A DNA stretch of 64,000 nucleotides from an uncultured Pirellulaceae bacterium (lineage in GTDB: Bacteria > Planctomycetota > Planctomycetia > Pirellulales > Pirellulaceae): NCBI GenBank assembly GCA_937967505.1, contig CALCJM010000066.1, positions 1-64,000 of the forward strand, in the 5' to 3' direction. Below are positions 60,265-64,000 of this stretch, piece by piece; the stretch's first letter is position 1; every line of letters begins with the position of its first letter. The notes beneath the pieces are model-generated. The model was not told the origin of the DNA and ran no database searches. It worked only from the letters and a program-made list of their open reading frames with translations. The translations under genes were made by a program, and so were the position numbers.

Positions 60265-61383
60265 ATGCTGGTACTGTTATTGATTTGTGCTGTGGTGCTT
60301 CAGGATTCTGGCGTGCATTTGGTTGATGCGGCGCAGATTCGGTATGTCGGGTCGTTTGATATCCCGAAGTTTGGAACGTGGAAGGACCCGGCCAACCGCC
60401 AAAGCGCCCATTCATTGGGGACGATTGGCTATCGCGCGGACGTGGACGGTCTGTACGTGGTCACGCACGCACAGAACCCTACCGCAGTGGGCTTGGTCAA
60501 GGTGCCTCGACAACTGAAGAAAGACTTCGTAGCGATGGGGGAAATGATTCAGAAGCCGATCGATTTGCTATCGATTCCCGATCGCCAAGGACACGTGCGA
60601 GGCCTGTATTGGGATGGTGATACCAAGACGTTGTTTTACAACGTGACTGCCTGGTACAACGTAGCCGGGCAAGATTTTGCGGGAATGGGAGCTTTGCGGG
60701 ACGGGAAGCAGTATGGGCTGTGGTATACCGCACACAACAATGCAGCCGCAGGTTATTTGAGTCGAGACCCGCAATCCGGGCGATGGTTTGCCGGCAGTGC
60801 AATTGCTTGTGGACTATCGACCTCTTCCCTGGGACCGTCGATCTATCAATTGGCCTTTGATGGCGACAGCCTGCCGACCGCCGGGGCAAAAATTGGATAT
60901 ACAACGCTACAATTCCATCCGCACGGCAGCCCGACTCCCCAGCCCGAAAAATATGCTGTGATGTCCAATGGAAAACGATGGCGGCACGGGATGGAAGTCA
61001 CCGGAGGCGTCTGTAGCGGGGGAGCCATTTTGATTGCGGTTGATGAAGGTAAACGTTCTTTCTATGGCACTCCGGATCAGTTTCGTGAAAGCTTCGGATT
61101 TACGCCGCGCAAAAGTGGAAAGGGATACCATAATGATCCGCACCGACCAATGATCTGGATGTATTCAGTCGGTGCTTTGAAGCGCGAAAGAAAACGGGGC
61201 GCTCGCCTTTGGAGCGGTCGCCCCTACGGCTATTTTCCAATTCAGGAAATGCCTGAAGAAGGTCGTTTAAGTGGGCTGGCGTATGATCCAGTGAGGCATC
61301 GTTTGTTTGTCAGTCAGCAACGTGGCAATCCACAACACACGCCCCGGATCTACGTTTACCGCATCGATCATCGCAATCGGTAA
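60265..61383 (+). CDS. Secreted protein of unknown function
   Basis: A 372-residue exported protein with an N-terminal hydrophobic segment (MLVLLLICAVVLQDSG). No domain name is recognised. Repeated strand-like motifs ending in Tyr/Trp (IRYVGSFDIPKF, VRGLYWDGDTKTLFYNV, RLSGLAYDPVRHRLFVSQQ) suggest a beta-propeller-like fold. Its C-terminal 85 residues match in layout the N-terminal visible part of the convergent protein encoded at 61368-64000 (HIGGVSYDSETGRLYVAQR). The two genes overlap at their 3' ends by 16 bases. Confidence 0.75.
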   Translation: MLVLLLICAVVLQDSGVHLVDAAQIRYVGSFDIPKFGTWKDPANRQSAHSLGTIGYRADVDGLYVVTHAQNPTAVGLVKVPRQLKKDFVAMGEMIQKPIDLLSIPDRQGHVRGLYWDGDTKTLFYNVTAWYNVAGQDFAGMGALRDGKQYGLWYTAHNNAAAGYLSRDPQSGRWFAGSAIACGLSTSSLGPSIYQLAFDGDSLPTAGAKIGYTTLQFHPHGSPTPQPEKYAVMSNGKRWRHGMEVTGGVCSGGAILIAVDEGKRSFYGTPDQFRESFGFTPRKSGKGYHNDPHRPMIWMYSVGALKRERKRGARLWSGRPYGYFPIQEMPEEGRLSGLAYDPVRHRLFVSQQRGNPQHTPRIYVYRIDHRNR

Positions 61384-64000
61384 ATAGGTGAGTATCGCGC
61401 CATTAGGGCATCTAGTGATTGGTAGGAGAGGTTTTGGGTTGTGGTTGTATTGGTAGAAGCATACGTTCCGGAATCTGCATCGAAGTAGTAGACCGGTCGT
61501 GATCCGGACAGCGTTGGGGAAGTGGGGGTACCCGGATCGGGGTCGGAATCTCCCCCACCGGTCGCGGAACCAGAGGGCGGCAGCACTGCATCCCATGTGC
61601 CGTCGCGCGTCGATTGCATCACATCGCCAAGTTCAGCCGCTGACAGTGCCCGGTCCAAAACAGAGACTTCGTCAATGGTTCCTTTGAAGTACTCTCCAGA
61701 CTCCCTGTTGCCGCCGATTTGCAGTGGTGAATTCGACTGAACCAATTGGCCAGAGGCGGAGACCTGACTAACAATCGCACCATCAACGAAGAGTATTAGT
61801 TGATTGCCATCCCAGGTCGCCGCAAGATGAGACCAAGTGCGGGTTGGAAGTGATTGGTTGGCGGTGGCACTGATGGTGCTCCCGCCGATATTGATGGAGG
61901 CAACGGGAAGAGACTGGTCATTTGAAACGTACAGCCCGTAAGCAAGCCCGTTGGAGCCTTGTTTGAGGATCCCGGTTTGCCAACCGGTCACGCGCGACGG
62001 TTTTACCCACATGGAAAGCGTGAATTCGTCCGTCAAAGTCAGGTCATTGTGATCGTCAACGGTGACCGTGTCGTTTCTGCCATCAAAACGCAACCCTTTA
62101 CCGCTGATTCCACTTGTCCATCGTGCACCACCGATCCTGGCGGAATGCCCGACATGGTCAAGCGTTTTGTAGCCACGTCCCTCACTAAAGGAAAAATGCG
62201 AAACTGGCGTAACAGGATTTGGATCTGCAACATCGGGTGACAAACTCCCGTATTCGTCAGCACCAAGGTCGGGTGTGGCGTCGCGCGACTGGCCATCGAT
62301 GTCGTGGTTTAATTCCAGGATCACCTGGCCCCGGTCAATTGCGATGTCTGCGGTGTCCCGCAAATGCAGATCGCCCAATGAAGGATTGACAAACAGAGAT
62401 TCAGTCGCAGAAGTCGCATTGTTGTTTATCGTGCCGGAGGCACCATCGCGCGCGGTGATCGATTGGTTCAGTAAATTATTGCGAATGTCAACGTTCGTGG
62501 TTGAACCAAAACGATATTCAATGGAGTTGGGGTAGTTGGATTCATCAAGGACCGTGTTATGCCAGATTTTCGTTCCCGGGGAATCAGCGATCGCAATGGG
62601 AACGTCCAGCGATCCGGACAGAGTGCTGCCGCGATAGAACATATTGTTGATGATCGTGCCGCCTGCGTGGTCCAGTCCGTTTGATTTATTCAGCAGTCCC
62701 AACGCAATTCCGCGCGCGTTATTGATGAAAGTGTTACCATCGACGGTTGTATTGGTGCTTCCATTCCATATCAAGATCGCCGGTCCGGCCAGCCCCTGCG
62801 AGCTGATGAAGTTTTTGAACAGATTTTGTCTGATATTCCAGCGGTCGCCTGCGTGAACATCGATGGCATTGGTGTAGTCGTCAGGAGCCGCTGTGCGATA
62901 TTCAAAAATGGAATACTGAACCATTCCACGGTCGTTCCCCGATCCATTGGAGGCAGGATTGGATTTAATGAATTGATCTCCAATGTCCAGAATTCGTAAT
63001 CCGTGAAACAGCATGTCATCGGCCCCGGGGTTGGCGATCACGCCGTGCTCACGAATGTCGCTGATGGTGATATCAGCGATCGTACCGCCGCTGCTGTTGC
63101 CGATCCAGAAACCGAATCGAACCGACCCATTCATGCCGTCGCCGCGGATGGTAACATCGCGGCGATCCCCCGTTTGTCCCCGGATGGACCAGTCGGAGAT
63201 CCCCTGAGGGATATACAGCGCGTCAGCAGTGCCGGTAAGATTGTAGGTCCCCGGCGAAATGGAGATCGTTTGGCCGGACTTCAGATTACCAACGGCCGAT
63301 ACAAGTTGACCGACGGTGCTGACATTGATGGTTGACGCAGGGTCGATCGGGGGCAGGGATGGGGGGGTGTTGAAACTGAAGCCAGCGCCGTCGTTTCCGG
63401 GGTCAGGATCCTGTGCCGCAGTAGTCTTGAACATGGCGATATCCGATGTGGATTCGACCCCGCGGGTGCTGACAGAAACGATCCGGAAAAAGTACTCCGT
63501 GGACGGTTGCAATCCTGTCAACGATGCAGAGTGAGCGGTGGTTGCCGATCCACCGGAAGTGGTTGTGTTACCTAGGCTGTTGGTGGTGGTGCCGTATTCG
63601 ATTCTGCTGTTGGCGGGGATTGCAGTCGACCAGGAAACCGTCGCGCTGCTTTTGGCAACGGCAGTGATGTTGACATTGGAAATAGCGGGAGCAGGGTCAG
63701 CGGGATCCGATGGGCTGGCTGATGTCGGCAGCTGGAACACGTTGACAATGGGATAGGGGGACCCGGAGAAATCTGCGTTTCTTTGAGCCACATAGAGTCT
63801 GCCTGTTTCACTGTCGTAGCTAACACCACCGATGTGTTTGGCATTGTCGTCAATGGGAAGGTCAAATGTCCAAACATCGTACGGCTGGACTTCCCAAGCT
63901 TCCTTGAGACCATTTTTTACCGCAATAAATTCATTGACATCGTACGCCCACGCCTGGTATTCGTATTCGCCACCGCGCGCGTGAGTTCCATTTCCACCTC
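61368..64000 (-). CDS. Secreted parallel beta-helix protein with FnIII and LamG domains (N-terminus beyond window)
   Basis: At least 877 residues visible; the frame is open to base 64000, so the N-terminus with its signal lies outside. From the visible start: a propeller-like end segment (HIGGVSYDSETGRLYVAQRN), a fibronectin III domain (SSATVSWSTAIPANSRIEYG), a right-handed parallel beta-helix of pectate-lyase type (GQTISISPGTYNLTG ... GNTFINNARGI), then a LamG domain (HFSFSEGRGYKTLD ... GTIDEVSVLDRALS). It ends in a Thr/Asn/Tyr-rich tail without a PEP-CTERM motif. A GTG at 63791 could be read as a start but the upstream frame is clearly coding. It probably binds or cleaves surface polysaccharide. 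Confidence 0.85.
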   Translation of the reverse strand, partial: GGNGTHARGGEYEYQAWAYDVNEFIAVKNGLKEAWEVQPYDVWTFDLPIDDNAKHIGGVSYDSETGRLYVAQRNADFSGSPYPIVNVFQLPTSASPSDPADPAPAISNVNITAVAKSSATVSWSTAIPANSRIEYGTTTNSLGNTTTSGGSATTAHSASLTGLQPSTEYFFRIVSVSTRGVESTSDIAMFKTTAAQDPDPGNDGAGFSFNTPPSLPPIDPASTINVSTVGQLVSAVGNLKSGQTISISPGTYNLTGTADALYIPQGISDWSIRGQTGDRRDVTIRGDGMNGSVRFGFWIGNSSGGTIADITISDIREHGVIANPGADDMLFHGLRILDIGDQFIKSNPASNGSGNDRGMVQYSIFEYRTAAPDDYTNAIDVHAGDRWNIRQNLFKNFISSQGLAGPAILIWNGSTNTTVDGNTFINNARGIALGLLNKSNGLDHAGGTIINNMFYRGSTLSGSLDVPIAIADSPGTKIWHNTVLDESNYPNSIEYRFGSTTNVDIRNNLLNQSITARDGASGTINNNATSATESLFVNPSLGDLHLRDTADIAIDRGQVILELNHDIDGQSRDATPDLGADEYGSLSPDVADPNPVTPVSHFSFSEGRGYKTLDHVGHSARIGGARWTSGISGKGLRFDGRNDTVTVDDHNDLTLTDEFTLSMWVKPSRVTGWQTGILKQGSNGLAYGLYVSNDQSLPVASINIGGSTISATANQSLPTRTWSHLAATWDGNQLILFVDGAIVSQVSASGQLVQSNSPLQIGGNRESGEYFKGTIDEVSVLDRALSAAELGDVMQSTRDGTWDAVLPPSGSATGGGDSDPDPGTPTSPTLSGSRPVYYFDADSGTYASTNTTTTQNLSYQSLDALMARYSPIYRLR

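Overview
The window looks like a planctomycete chromosome segment, probably from the Pirellulales group. The grounds are a formylglycine sulfatase, a LEPR-XLL-type N-terminus on a giant surface protein, a complete exosortase/PEP-CTERM polysaccharide locus, and secreted LamG and parallel beta-helix proteins. No rRNA, tRNA, CRISPR array, integrase or transposase gene was seen.

Left part (1-15 kb) carries mixed metabolic and housekeeping genes: the N-terminal part of a sulfatase (minus strand); an ovothiol-type unit (ovoA, an ATP-grasp ligase, a MATE exporter); a minus-strand pair of a GT21-like glycosyltransferase and a B12-binding radical SAM enzyme; rimI; moaC; a long-chain polyprenyl diphosphate synthase; nrdR (minus); and a minus-strand pair of a PAS histidine kinase and a stand-alone M41 peptidase.

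From 15 kb to about 61 kb lies one large exopolysaccharide/exosortase locus. A divergent NusG-like antiterminator gene is followed by a long leader with a promoter candidate and terminator-like hairpins. Then come an initiating sugar transferase, a PEP-CTERM protein, FemAB-like protein, exosortase, Wzc-like tyrosine kinase, TPR protein, EpsI, polysaccharide deacetylase, XrtA-type glycosyltransferase and O-antigen-ligase-like protein. An ABC permease (Wzm) follows, then nucleotide-sugar genes (dehydrogenase, two aminotransferases, two acyltransferases, an epimerase), a 2045-residue surface protein, the ABC ATPase (Wzt), five more glycosyltransferases, a sulfotransferase, a polysaccharide-lyase-like protein without a signal peptide, another acyltransferase and an asparagine-synthase-type amidotransferase. 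All of these after the leader are on the plus strand. They plausibly build, decorate, sulfate and export a surface glycan and anchor proteins by exosortase. The window shows no Wzx flippase inside the locus, no Wza porin and no 4,6-dehydratase.

The right end holds a secreted protein and, convergent and overlapping it by 16 bases, a large secreted beta-helix/LamG protein cut by the window edge. The two share a related domain.

Two dispersed palindromic repeat families are the most unusual non-coding feature. Family A (about 105 bp, eight copies) lies only between 15.0 and 44.5 kb, mostly just downstream of stop codons inside the polysaccharide locus. Family B occurs at 0.8 kb and 6.1 kb and as a 146-bp tandem duplication ahead of the amidotransferase gene.
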